NCBI GenBank assembly: GCA_009885205.1
Contig: VFLE01000158.1
Location: 1 to 10,856, forward strand
Direction: 5' to 3'
DNA from: Candidatus Shapirobacteria bacterium
GTDB lineage: Bacteria; Patescibacteriota; Microgenomatia; UBA12405
Length of the DNA: 10,856 nucleotides
A program made the position numbers and the translations under genes. Below the pieces are notes generated by a model. The model was not told where the DNA came from, did not search any database, and worked only from the letters and a program-made list of their open reading frames with translations. Positions 1 through 6,763 of the stretch are shown in pieces. The stretch's first letter is position 1, and each line of letters opens with the position of its first letter.

Positions 1-582
1 ACCCCTGTAGTCGACGCTTCTGTCAAGAAGGCGTCTAAGACGAAGGTCGTTGCCGTTGAGGCCGCCCCCGCTCCCGTAGTTGAGGTTGCTCCCGTCCCTC
101 CTACCAACGAGGTTGTCGAGTCGCTCGACTCTTCGATCTCGGTCAAGATGACTGAGTTTGGCGCCAAGCTCCAGCAGGCTTTTGCCATTTTTGCCACGAT
201 CAAGAGCGATTTCAAGACCCTTGAGAAGTCGGTTGCCCGCGAGCTCAAGGTCGCCCAAAAGTCGAGCCAGAAGAAGAACAAGAGGTCCGGCAATCGCGCC
301 CCCTCTGGTTTTGTCAAGCCCACGCGCATCAGTGATGAGCTTGCCACTTTCCTCGGAAAGACTTCTGGAACCGAGATGGCCCGCACCGCTGTGAGCAAGG
401 AGATTAACGCATACATCCGCGCTAACAGCCTTCAGGACAAGACGAATGGTCGCAAGATCATTCCCGACTCCAAGCTCAGCACCCTTCTCAAGATCCAGTC
501 TGACGACGAGCTCACTTACTTCAACCTCCAGCGTTTCATGAAGCACCACTTCATCAAGGCTGAGGTTGTTGCGACCGCTTAA
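1..582 (+). CDS. SWIB/MDM2-domain protein, 5' end missing
   Basis: The reading frame is open from the first base, so the gene begins outside the window; 193 residues and a TAA stop are visible. The ATG at 148 is probably internal, because the 49 codons before it have the same GC-rich usage and encode an Ala/Pro/Val-rich linker. Residues about 50-80 look helical, then a Lys/Arg-rich stretch (KKNKRSGNR) leads into a SWIB/MDM2 fold at about 102-187, starting GFVKPTRISDELATFLG and ending YFNLQRFMKHHFIK. SWIB domains occur in SWI/SNF chromatin remodellers and, stand-alone, in many giant viruses, where their role is unclear; a DNA, chromatin or transcription role is inferred. Codons (GCC, GTC, AAG, GAG) are much richer in G+C than in most of the window, which may reflect high expression. 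The gene converges on the FEN1-like gene with a hairpin between them. Confidence 0.88.
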   Translation, partial: TPVVDASVKKASKTKVVAVEAAPAPVVEVAPVPPTNEVVESLDSSISVKMTEFGAKLQQAFAIFATIKSDFKTLEKSVARELKVAQKSSQKKNKRSGNRAPSGFVKPTRISDELATFLGKTSGTEMARTAVSKEINAYIRANSLQDKTNGRKIIPDSKLSTLLKIQSDDELTYFNLQRFMKHHFIKAEVVATA

Positions 583-661
583 ATGGTAACCCAATATCCC
601 CAAAAAAACAAAAACAATGAATAAAAATAGCAAGATTTTTACATAAATCTAAATCTAAATA

Positions 662-692
662 GAAACATATCATACTTACAATGATACGTTTT
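662..692. terminator. Imperfect hairpin between convergent genes
   Basis: TATCAT at 668-673 pairs with ATGATA at 681-686 around a 7-base loop. After one A/C mismatch the stem continues with C666-G688 and three A-T pairs and can close with a G-T pair. It lies between the stop of the SWIB gene (582) and the stop of the FEN1-like gene (704), so it could serve either transcript. Mimivirus transcripts are known to end at such palindromes; the role here is inferred from position. Confidence 0.45.
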
Positions 693-703
693 CATTTGCA
701 ATA

Positions 704-1669
704 TTAAAGAAAGACAAACCCGTCTGTTTTCAATATATCCTGCAATTTCTTATAATTTATGCGATTTGCAAAGAAAGAGAGAGAATCGCACTTTGATTCG
801 AGATCCGCGTCCTCGTTTACACAAAACATATCATACACGTGCATCAACTCATTGTAATTTTTAATATAAGTTGTATTCGCATTTAACCATTCATAAAACG
901 ACTCGCTTTTTGAATTGGAAACGTCTTTAAAATTTTCATAAAATTTTAGCGTTTCGCGAAGCGATGTTTTGTCGAGACAATTGTAATCCGTTCCTGACAA
1001 AACTAGGATCTTTCGAAACATGGTGAGTGACATGGACAATTCGTTCAACATTTCATCCAAATTATATAATACAACCGTGTGTCCCAATAAACTCATATGT
1101 CGCATGACCCGTTTACATCCGTATACAAACATATCCATATCGTCGCTGACACAAGCCCACGCCTTTCCCGATTGCACCAAATAAACACATAATTTATCGG
1201 CTTCTCCGTCAGCGTCACAATGCATTACGCCATATGCGTCCATTATTTCTTTCACTTTTGTTACGTCCTCATCTTTTATTCTTACAAATTTTTTTTTAAG
1301 CGATTCTAATTCAGCAAGAATATCGTTCTTGGCGTTTTCTGTTGAGTTCGACTGTTCCATCTCATTTTTAATCGCATTGTATTTTTTTTCCGCCTCTTTT
1401 TTTAGTCGGGATCGCTCCTTCAAAATTTCGCGTTTTTCGGGAGGCGGTTTTCCGTCAAACACAAAGATCGGGGTAATTTTGTGTTTCAAAAAGATGGTAA
1501 TCATGAGATATATATATTCAATCAACCCTTCCTGCGCCATAAATTTATACATATAGATACTTGTGTCAACGGCAACCGTTTTTCCGTGATAGTTTTTCAA
1601 ATGGGTTTTAAATATAGAATTCTTACTGCAATGTCCAGTAAGATACTTGTTCAAATTTTTTATGCCCAT
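704..1669 (-). CDS. FEN1: FEN1/XPG-family flap endonuclease
   Basis: A structure-specific nuclease of the FEN1/XPG family (321 residues; cellular FEN1 is about 380), which removes 5' flaps in replication and repair. The XPG N-domain starts at MGIKNLNKYL. Predicted metal-binding acids are present: D35 in AVDTSIYMYK, D72 in FVFDGKPPPEKRE, E156 and D158 in DADGEADKLCVYL, D177 and D179 in SDDMDMFVYG, and D228 in LSGTDYN. Residues about 80-135 are highly charged and should form the helical arch. The helix-two-turn-helix after D228 is poorly conserved: the usual GIG stretch is replaced by CLDKTSLRETLKFY. No clear PCNA-binding box is seen at the C-terminus. The ATG at 1667-1669 opens directly into the conserved N-terminus, and an AAAATTGA early motif lies 46 bases upstream, so early expression is likely. 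FEN1-like nucleases are common in large DNA viruses. Confidence 0.92.
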   Translation of the reverse strand: MGIKNLNKYLTGHCSKNSIFKTHLKNYHGKTVAVDTSIYMYKFMAQEGLIEYIYLMITIFLKHKITPIFVFDGKPPPEKREILKERSRLKKEAEKKYNAIKNEMEQSNSTENAKNDILAELESLKKKFVRIKDEDVTKVKEIMDAYGVMHCDADGEADKLCVYLVQSGKAWACVSDDMDMFVYGCKRVMRHMSLLGHTVVLYNLDEMLNELSMSLTMFRKILVLSGTDYNCLDKTSLRETLKFYENFKDVSNSKSESFYEWLNANTTYIKNYNELMHVYDMFCVNEDADLESKCDSLSFFANRINYKKLQDILKTDGFVFL

Positions 1670-1715
1670 TTTTATTTATGTTTTTGTACTATACTCTTGC
1701 ATAGACCAATCTGTA

Positions 1716-1723
1716 TCAATTTT
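1716..1723 (-). promoter_or_regulatory. AAAATTGA early promoter motif for the FEN1-like gene
   Basis: The minus strand reads AAAATTGA here, 46 bases before the ATG at 1669. This octamer is the known early promoter element of mimivirus and relatives, and the two other well-placed copies in the window sit at almost the same distance from their genes. Confidence 0.75.
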
Positions 1724-1899
1724 GTTTCGAGGCTTTTCATAAAGAGGTATAAACAAAATAACTAAGACAATGGGATCTGTCGAAGAAAGGTGTGAAATAT
1801 GCGACGAATTTGAGTGATTTTTTAAAATATTGATAGAGCATGTTTCGACTAATAATCCACCATTAACATATACACCGATACTTTCATTGCTTTTATTTT

Positions 1900-1915
1900 T
1901 TTTGCTTCGCTAAAA
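1900..1915 (-). terminator. Small hairpin after the F-box-like gene
   Basis: On the minus strand TTTT-A-GC-GAA-GC-AAAA folds into a 6-bp stem with one bulge, seven bases after the TAA stop at 1923 and followed by an A-rich run. Position suggests a transcript end signal, but the stem is short. Confidence 0.35.
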
Positions 1916-1922
1916 CTGCCGA

Positions 1923-2246
1923 TTATTTACAAATTACTTTATTTAGAATTTGATACCTTTTCCATAAATGTATCTCCATTCCTTCTATTTCATTTTGTAA
2001 ATTAAAATTATATTTATATTGTATATGCATTTCGCGCGATAAATCAACAGAATATAATTTCTCTCTCAACCCATATGTAAAAACTCTGAAATTCGGCAAT
2101 GGTTTATTACGTAAGAAATGAATCACGTTTTTGTATTTATTTTTATCCAATAAAGTTATTATTTCTCCATTACTAATCCTAACCCGGCCGACAAATCGCA
2201 ATATATTTATCACTATATCTATGGGTAAAGATTTGTGTGACATCAT
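1923..2246 (-). CDS. Small hypothetical protein with F-box-like N-terminus
   Basis: A 107-residue protein if translation starts at the ATG at 2244-2246 (MMSHKSLPIDIVINILRFVG). A TTG three codons further up also opens the frame, but non-ATG starts are unlikely in this kind of genome. The opening Leu-Pro-x-Asp-Ile-Val-x-x-Ile-Leu pattern resembles the first helix of F-box domains and of short giant-virus proteins that begin the same way; F-box proteins link targets to ubiquitin ligases. The rest (basic, aromatic-rich, no membrane segment) is not recognised, so the F-box reading is tentative. An AAAATTGA motif 53 bases upstream, back to back with that of the RRM-like gene, suggests early expression. 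The gene is AT-rich like most of the window, in contrast to its divergent neighbour. Confidence 0.6.
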   Translation of the reverse strand: MMSHKSLPIDIVINILRFVGRVRISNGEIITLLDKNKYKNVIHFLRNKPLPNFRVFTYGLREKLYSVDLSREMHIQYKYNFNLQNEIEGMEIHLWKRYQILNKVICK

Positions 2247-2299
2247 TTTAGACAATTCTCGCGTGTTTTTTTATTATAGAACATTCAATCGTTTGTAAA

Positions 2300-2307
2300 T
2301 CAATTTT
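2300..2307 (-). promoter_or_regulatory. AAAATTGA early promoter motif, leftward
   Basis: The minus strand reads AAAATTGA, 53 bases before the ATG at 2246. It forms the left arm of a 9-base inverted repeat (ATCAATTTT / AAAATTGAT, 2299-2307 and 2323-2331) whose right arm is the rightward motif, giving a compact two-way promoter. Confidence 0.75.
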
Positions 2308-2322
2308 TTATATTTTATGTAT

Positions 2323-2330
2323 AAAATTGA
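2323..2330 (+). promoter_or_regulatory. AAAATTGA early promoter motif, rightward
   Basis: An exact AAAATTGA octamer 54 bases before the ATG at 2385, mirror image of the leftward copy at 2300-2307, with 15 bases between the two octamers. It is the likely early promoter of the RRM-like gene. Confidence 0.75.
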
Positions 2331-2384
2331 TCTGCTTTTTCCAATCAAATAGTAGATTATCCTTTTACACCAACACCAATCAGA

Positions 2385-2927
2385 ATGGCATCTTTCGCGT
2401 GGACCAGCATTTACATCAAGAACCTCAGGTCGGACTGCAGCAAGAATGACATTGCAGAGCAGATGGGACTACATGGGACGGTTTCACGCGTAGACGTCGT
2501 CGATTTTGCCCGCCCCAATGGGTCGCGAGGCAAGAACGCCTTTGTGCATTTCGCGGCATGGGCAACAAATAAAGAAACGTTTGATCTTCGTCTCGCATTG
2601 ACCAATTTGCGCGAAAGCGACAACAAGGACGGAATTCCTTACAGTATCAACAATCGCACCTGCTACATGTTCGTCAACGAGAAGCCGCTAACGATCGAGC
2701 CCCTCAACGATGTGCAGCTCAGTGAGAGCGTGCGTCGCCTTTATGAGACAATCGGAATTCAGCAAGAAATGATCACCAAACAGGCCGACGCAATGGCGCG
2801 ACTCGAGGCCCGCCTCGACTTTGAGTTGGACGAGAACCGCCGCATAATGGCGGGACGCGGGATGTCATATGAAACGCTTCCCTATCCACTCCTTTCTAAA
2901 AACACAGAAGGCACCGTTCAGCTTTAA
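2385..2927 (+). CDS. RRM-like RNA-binding protein with C-terminal coiled coil
   Basis: A 180-residue protein. Residues about 7-98 fit an RNA-recognition motif: SIYIKNL (8-14) matches the RNP2 strand, KNAFVHF (50-56) the RNP1 strand, and YMFVNEKPL (94-102) a last beta strand. Residues about 108-150 are rich in Glu, Arg and Leu and likely form a coiled coil, so the protein may be oligomeric. RRM domains usually bind single-stranded RNA; the target is unknown, and the family beyond the RRM-like fold is not recognised. The ATG at 2385 follows a leader of about 50 bases after an early AAAATTGA motif. G+C is clearly above that of the flanking genes, with many C- or G-ending codons, as in the SWIB gene; strong expression is one explanation, recent transfer another. 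The gene converges on the metalloprotease-like gene with a strong hairpin between. Confidence 0.72.
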   Translation: MASFAWTSIYIKNLRSDCSKNDIAEQMGLHGTVSRVDVVDFARPNGSRGKNAFVHFAAWATNKETFDLRLALTNLRESDNKDGIPYSINNRTCYMFVNEKPLTIEPLNDVQLSESVRRLYETIGIQQEMITKQADAMARLEARLDFELDENRRIMAGRGMSYETLPYPLLSKNTEGTVQL

Positions 2928-2995
2928 TGCAAAGGTAAGACTAAATAGTAGGCAATTTAGAAGAGCAATTATAATTTGATAATTTATAACAAAAT

Positions 2996-3023
2996 AAAAA
3001 TGTAGGCCATGTCCTACATTTTT
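2996..3023. terminator. Perfect 11-bp hairpin between convergent genes
   Basis: AAAAATGTAGG (2996-3006) and CCTACATTTTT (3013-3023) pair without mismatch around the loop CCATGT. It ends two bases from the TGA stop of the metalloprotease-like gene (3026) and lies 68 bases past the stop of the RRM-like gene, with A-rich or T-rich flanks for either direction. It is the best candidate in the window for a shared transcript end and polyadenylation signal. Confidence 0.7.
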
Positions 3024-3025
3024 TA

Positions 3026-4288
3026 TCACTTTTCATGTAAAGTCATTCTTAAATTTTTCATAATATAATCATCGTATTTTTTGTATTTTTCGGTTGCGAT
3101 CCAAGATTCTATTTTTCGAATAAAACTTGTATATTTTGGCGTTTTGTATAGTTTGTTGACTAGCGCCACAAATTGCATCATTGTTTTTTCGTCTTTTTTA
3201 AAATTTAAAGGGTTCGTTTTTGAATTTTTCAGAAAGCACCATTCTACAAAATCGTTGAGATATATAAAAAAGATGGATTTTACAACATAATAAGAGAGAA
3301 CATATGTCTTTTCTTTATAATTGTTTCGCGCAACCGTGGAATTTGAGTCAATTAATTGATCATATGTTATATGATTATGATTCAAGATTTTTGCGCACTG
3401 AAATCCAGAATGTATTGATTCATATCTCAAAATAGAATCCAATCGTTTGAAAATGGCCGGCATTTTATCAGACGGATGGCTTTCCAAAAACGCAAAAAAC
3501 AAAAAATAAATAATTTCTGCCCAAGTCTCACAATACGACTCATAGAGCCGAAATTCTTTGTACACGGGAAAGATAGAATTCAATGCGGAATCTACCGAAG
3601 AACAGTCCAACTCGCTGAAATCCAGTCCTAAATTATGAAATGTTTCGTGAATAAACACTTTAAACCATTCTTCTTTACGAAACAAATGAATTTCAGTAGA
3701 GGGGTTGCACGACGTTGTAAATGCAGTATTTACATTTATTTTGTCGATTATCTCGCCATCAACCCTGGACAATTGTTTTTTATGGTCTGAAAATAAAAAA
3801 TAGAGAGTCATTTTTTTGGAACATTTCGAACTAGCATATTTTTGGACAACGTAAAGCCACATATATATTTTGTATATGACGTCATGGAAAAATGCTTTTA
3901 TTTGTTTTTCTGGTGTTTTTTTTCCCATATGCAAAGGATAGACGAGACCTACGCTATATTCGCTAGCGTTATGAGTAAACTTGAACTTTTTACCCCATTT
4001 TTTAGATTGTTCTACCGTTTTTCTTATCTCTGCAGGAATGAAAGAATAAGATTCGGTGCTCGTAAATTCCGAATTTTCCACTGTATATATATCCGTTTCG
4101 TATATAGAAGATATATTTTCGTGAAAACTCTGGTCTGCCTCTTTGATCGATGTATACAACCCGCTTAAAAAATGTCGCGATTTGTCCGAAAATAAAGACC
4201 TGCTACAACTTGGTAATATATCGGAAAATTCTTTGTCTATAAAATTACGTAGAAATGTTGATTCGGGTTTCATATATATATTACACAT
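3026..4288 (-). CDS. Putative zinc metalloprotease-like protein (HExxH)
   Basis: A 420-residue protein of unknown family. Residues 214-218 are HETFH, in the context VFIHETFHNLGLDFSE, the zinc-binding and catalytic motif of zincin proteases. About 35 residues later YESYCETWAEII places Glu at 250, 254 and 258; one of these, most likely E254, could be the third zinc ligand, as in gluzincins. The N-terminal 110 residues and the aromatic-rich C-terminal half match nothing I recognise. Hydrophobic stretches (about 258-268 and 334-345) sit among charged residues and look like buried helices more than membrane spans. No signal peptide is evident. The chosen ATG (4286-4288) is the first in frame; Met6 is an alternative. 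The gene follows the OTU-NADAR gene on the same strand after 28 bases, so the two may be co-transcribed. No AAAATTGA motif precedes it. Protease activity is inferred from the motif alone. Confidence 0.7.
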   Translation of the reverse strand: MCNIYMKPESTFLRNFIDKEFSDILPSCSRSLFSDKSRHFLSGLYTSIKEADQSFHENISSIYETDIYTVENSEFTSTESYSFIPAEIRKTVEQSKKWGKKFKFTHNASEYSVGLVYPLHMGKKTPEKQIKAFFHDVIYKIYMWLYVVQKYASSKCSKKMTLYFLFSDHKKQLSRVDGEIIDKINVNTAFTTSCNPSTEIHLFRKEEWFKVFIHETFHNLGLDFSELDCSSVDSALNSIFPVYKEFRLYESYCETWAEIIYFLFFAFLESHPSDKMPAIFKRLDSILRYESIHSGFQCAKILNHNHITYDQLIDSNSTVARNNYKEKTYVLSYYVVKSIFFIYLNDFVEWCFLKNSKTNPLNFKKDEKTMMQFVALVNKLYKTPKYTSFIRKIESWIATEKYKKYDDYIMKNLRMTLHEK

Positions 4289-4301
4289 TATAAATATGAA
4301 A
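4268..4301 (-). terminator. Possible weak hairpin between OTU-NADAR and metalloprotease genes
   Basis: TTTCATAT (4268-4275) and ATATGAAA (4294-4301) can pair over an 18-base AT-rich loop. It falls after the OTU-NADAR stop but also spans the start codon of the next gene, so it could mark a transcript end, affect the downstream start, or be chance in AT-rich DNA. Confidence 0.2.
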
Positions 4302-4316
4302 AATATCCACGCGAAC

Positions 4317-6368
4317 CTATGATGACGTGGTTCCCATAAGTTCTTTTCTAATTTTCATCAACACAAGATCACTTTCAGCGGGACTTCCGCGAATAAAATG
4401 CAAAAGTTTCGCGTCTCGCGTTGCTAATAATATCTGTTTCAAGTCCTCGTTTTGACTAAACTTGGCTCGTACCGCCTCTTCCCTCGCCTTTGTGCTGCGT
4501 TCTCCGTAAAACGTCGGATCCACCACTACATTTTTAGGGCGAAGCATTGTGCTCTTTCGTTTCCCCGTTTTTCCGCCCGCATCTCGGGCAATAGAAACGT
4601 CCTTTGATATGTCACTATCGCTATCCAATGAGAATTGCAAAGAAAAATCGGGAAATCCGTTTTGGAATTTGGACCCCTGATAATAATGTTCAACCGACGC
4701 CCATTTGTGTCCATCCAAGGTAAACATAGAATCAGTCCAATCATCATCCAATTTACGTCTCCATTCTTTATTCCTACCCAGTGCCGTAAAATTGGTCGCG
4801 TCTTCTTTGGCTATTTTCTCGCCCGCCAATTTCCCCGGTTTTTCGGTTTTGTTTCCCTTGGACCAAAACAAAAGAACATTTCTATTATGGAAAAGATCCC
4901 CATGTAATAAATCTTCAGATGGTAAATCCGCATCTTCCTTCATTCCGAATTTTGTAGTCATTATATTTTTAAAATCCGGGATAATGTAAAACGCCCCAGC
5001 TGTTTTTTCCAAGCACTTGTTTACAATCAAATTTTTAACGAAAAACGGGATTTCGTGGAATTTAAAGATGCGCTTCTCTTTGTAAGTAATTACTTTGTAA
5101 TGATTTCCGCTAAATGCGGTTAAAATATAATAATCCGGAACAAAATTCCCCTGTTTTTGTAAATCGACATTTGTCTCTCCACAATCCATCACTTTATCTA
5201 ATGCCCCCTCTTGGTAAGATCGATGTGATAAAATAATCAGTTTCACTTTAAGAACTCGTTCCACAACGCCGATTGACCAAGATTCTGCCCAAAAATTCGT
5301 GGTTTTAATGTATTCTCTGTATTTTTCCAAAGTATCGATATTCTCCATATCTCCCACACTCTCCTCAATATTCAGTTTGGCCTCGTGTTTTTCAATCTGG
5401 GCGTTTTCGTATTTTTTCTCTTCTTTTGTTTTCGCATCATTCAAGGCATTTAGATCGGAAGAATTTTTCGATCGCGCCTCTTTGATCCGATTGTTCAACT
5501 CTAAAATATTTTTTTTGATGTCTTTCATATTTTTTTCACAATCTTTTATGCTTCCTTCTAGTGTTAAATATAAAGACCTGCGGTCTTGGAAAAGTTCATC
5601 GGTAGCCTCTTTTGCGACAAGGGCACGCAACTTAGCAACTGTCGTTATATGTCCGATCTGTTTAAATGCGTCGCGTATAACCGCGAAAAAGCAATCCCCA
5701 TTTGCTTCTACTTCATGAATTCCAAAATGGTTATTTTTCATAAATTTAGAAATCCAAGGTGTATGAGGCGACTCTCGAAACTCTTTTTTCATGCGGTTTG
5801 CGTCTTCCATTGTTTCCTCTGATAACAATTCGGGCGGTTTTATGTTCGTGTCTATTTCGAATATACCTTTTTCTAAAAGCGCGTCCGATTTTTCTGCTTC
5901 TACTGACTTTAATGCGCTCGGAACTTTTACTTTCACTACTTTCTCATCTTCGTCATCTTCTTCTTCCTTTTCCTCCTTTTCCTCCTTTTCCTCCTTTTTT
6001 TTCTCTTCCTTATTTTCGGAAACCATTTCTGTTTTAATAAAAGATTCATCTGCAAATCCATACAATATAGGTTCGTTCAATTTGTCCAAGTCCACATCGC
6101 CGTCTTCATCTAATACCTCTATCGCTTTAGTAGATTTCAATTCAAATACCCCAATTTGCGAAACAATTTTACCGTTTTTTAGCAAATATACCGGATAGAA
6201 AACGACGTCTTGGTCTGCATAAATCGTATTTTGTTTTCCCAGTGCAATATTTACAGTGGTTCCAAGTAATTCATATTCATATTGAACAGATTCATATTGA
6301 ATATCGTTCAAATTAACTCCCGGATTTTCTTTATAAAATATGCTAGAATTCAAATTAGAATAGACCAT
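4317..6368 (-). CDS. OTU-family cysteine protease fused to a NADAR domain
   Basis: A 683-residue multidomain protein. Residues 20-110 form an unrecognised globular domain (VVFYPVYLLKNGKIVSQIGV within it). Residues 116-145 are a Glu/Lys/Asp-rich linker. An OTU fold spans about 215-430: EANGDCFFAVIRDAF holds the predicted nucleophile C226, WAESWSIGVVERVL lies mid-domain, and GNHYKVITYK holds the predicted catalytic H423. A charged coiled coil of about 75 residues (270-345) is inserted between them. The C-terminus, about 495-678, is a NADAR (YbiA-like, DUF1768) domain with LDGHKWASVEHYYQGSKF and a later KFSQNEDLKQILLAT. OTU proteins usually cut ubiquitin chains; some NADAR proteins remove ADP-ribose from modified bases or metabolites. 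Joint action on host ubiquitin or ADP-ribose signalling is inferred. ATG at 6366-6368; no AAAATTGA nearby. It is divergent from the small membrane-protein gene across 61 bases. Confidence 0.85.
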   Translation of the reverse strand: MVYSNLNSSIFYKENPGVNLNDIQYESVQYEYELLGTTVNIALGKQNTIYADQDVVFYPVYLLKNGKIVSQIGVFELKSTKAIEVLDEDGDVDLDKLNEPILYGFADESFIKTEMVSENKEEKKKEEKEEKEEKEEEDDEDEKVVKVKVPSALKSVEAEKSDALLEKGIFEIDTNIKPPELLSEETMEDANRMKKEFRESPHTPWISKFMKNNHFGIHEVEANGDCFFAVIRDAFKQIGHITTVAKLRALVAKEATDELFQDRRSLYLTLEGSIKDCEKNMKDIKKNILELNNRIKEARSKNSSDLNALNDAKTKEEKKYENAQIEKHEAKLNIEESVGDMENIDTLEKYREYIKTTNFWAESWSIGVVERVLKVKLIILSHRSYQEGALDKVMDCGETNVDLQKQGNFVPDYYILTAFSGNHYKVITYKEKRIFKFHEIPFFVKNLIVNKCLEKTAGAFYIIPDFKNIMTTKFGMKEDADLPSEDLLHGDLFHNRNVLLFWSKGNKTEKPGKLAGEKIAKEDATNFTALGRNKEWRRKLDDDWTDSMFTLDGHKWASVEHYYQGSKFQNGFPDFSLQFSLDSDSDISKDVSIARDAGGKTGKRKSTMLRPKNVVVDPTFYGERSTKAREEAVRAKFSQNEDLKQILLATRDAKLLHFIRGSPAESDLVLMKIRKELMGTTSS
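5968..5994. repeat. Three copies of a 9-base repeat (TTTTCCTCC)
   Basis: Three perfect tandem copies of TTTTCCTCC encode, on the minus strand, the EEK/KEE run in the acidic-basic linker of the OTU-NADAR protein. It keeps the frame and probably varies in length between relatives. Confidence 0.75.
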
Positions 6369-6429
6369 ATATATTTAGTATGTATATTTTTACATTCATT
6401 CAAACTAAAATATTGCGATAGTATATACT

Positions 6430-6705
6430 ATGGGAAAAACTGGTTCCAGCTTCGCATCGGCATTTGGACTGGGGGGTGGAATCGGACTTGGATCTAGCGT
6501 TGGAAATGCCGGAGGTGTAATTATTTGCAATGCGCAAAACCAGGGCACTCCTTATTGCCAATTTGTTCAAGCATTTAACGTCTTCAAGATGTTATTATGG
6601 TTTCTCCTTTTGATCGGAATTATTGTCTATCTGTTCTATTGGTTTGCTGGAAGTAGCAAAGGTAAAAAAGGCGGATGCGGATCATGTGGAGATAAAGGAT
6701 GGTAA
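6430..6705 (+). CDS. Small Gly-rich, probably myristoylated membrane protein
   Basis: A 91-residue protein. It starts MGKTGSSF, fitting the N-myristoylation rule (Gly2, Ser at position 6). Residues 5-30 are rich in Gly, Ser and Ala (FGLGGGIGLGSS). Two Cys (33 and 43) lie before a single hydrophobic span at about 54-73 (MLLWFLLLIGIIVYLFYWFA), followed by a Lys/Gly tail with CGSC (83-86). Small myristoylated one-span proteins are known virion membrane components in several large DNA viruses; a structural role is inferred here, and the family is not recognised. No AAAATTGA motif lies in the 61-base divergent spacer shared with the OTU-NADAR gene, which would suit a late gene. The ATG at 6430 creates the myristoylation site, which supports this start. 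It converges on the UDP-xylose synthase gene. Confidence 0.75.
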   Translation: MGKTGSSFASAFGLGGGIGLGSSVGNAGGVIICNAQNQGTPYCQFVQAFNVFKMLLWFLLLIGIIVYLFYWFAGSSKGKKGGCGSCGDKGW

Positions 6706-6763
6706 TCGATTGTGCCGCAAAAATAAAACGAGAAAAAAGCTTAAATACACAATGCAACTATAT

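Noticed and set aside
644..660. Short AAATCT direct repeats downstream of the SWIB gene
   Set aside because: Two to three 6-base units in AT-rich spacer are expected by chance.
1770..1817. Plus-strand mini-frame MGSVEERCEICDEFE, open again after one TGA to 1913
   Set aside because: Only 15 codons before TGA, which serves as a normal stop in this window; no supporting domain and it overlaps the opposite open frame.
2247..2255. TTG start three codons upstream of the F-box-like gene
   Set aside because: Two in-frame ATGs follow at once; non-ATG starts are not expected in a eukaryotic virus, and the ATG spacing to the early motif matches the other genes.
4307..4330. CCACG/CGTGG stem at the end of the OTU-NADAR gene
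   Set aside because: Only 5 bp with a 14-base loop; too weak to call.
5299..6198. Long plus-strand frames opposite the OTU-NADAR gene, Ser/Phe-rich
   Set aside because: They are antisense images of the Glu/Lys-rich linker and coiled coil; the minus-strand frame has clear OTU and NADAR motifs.
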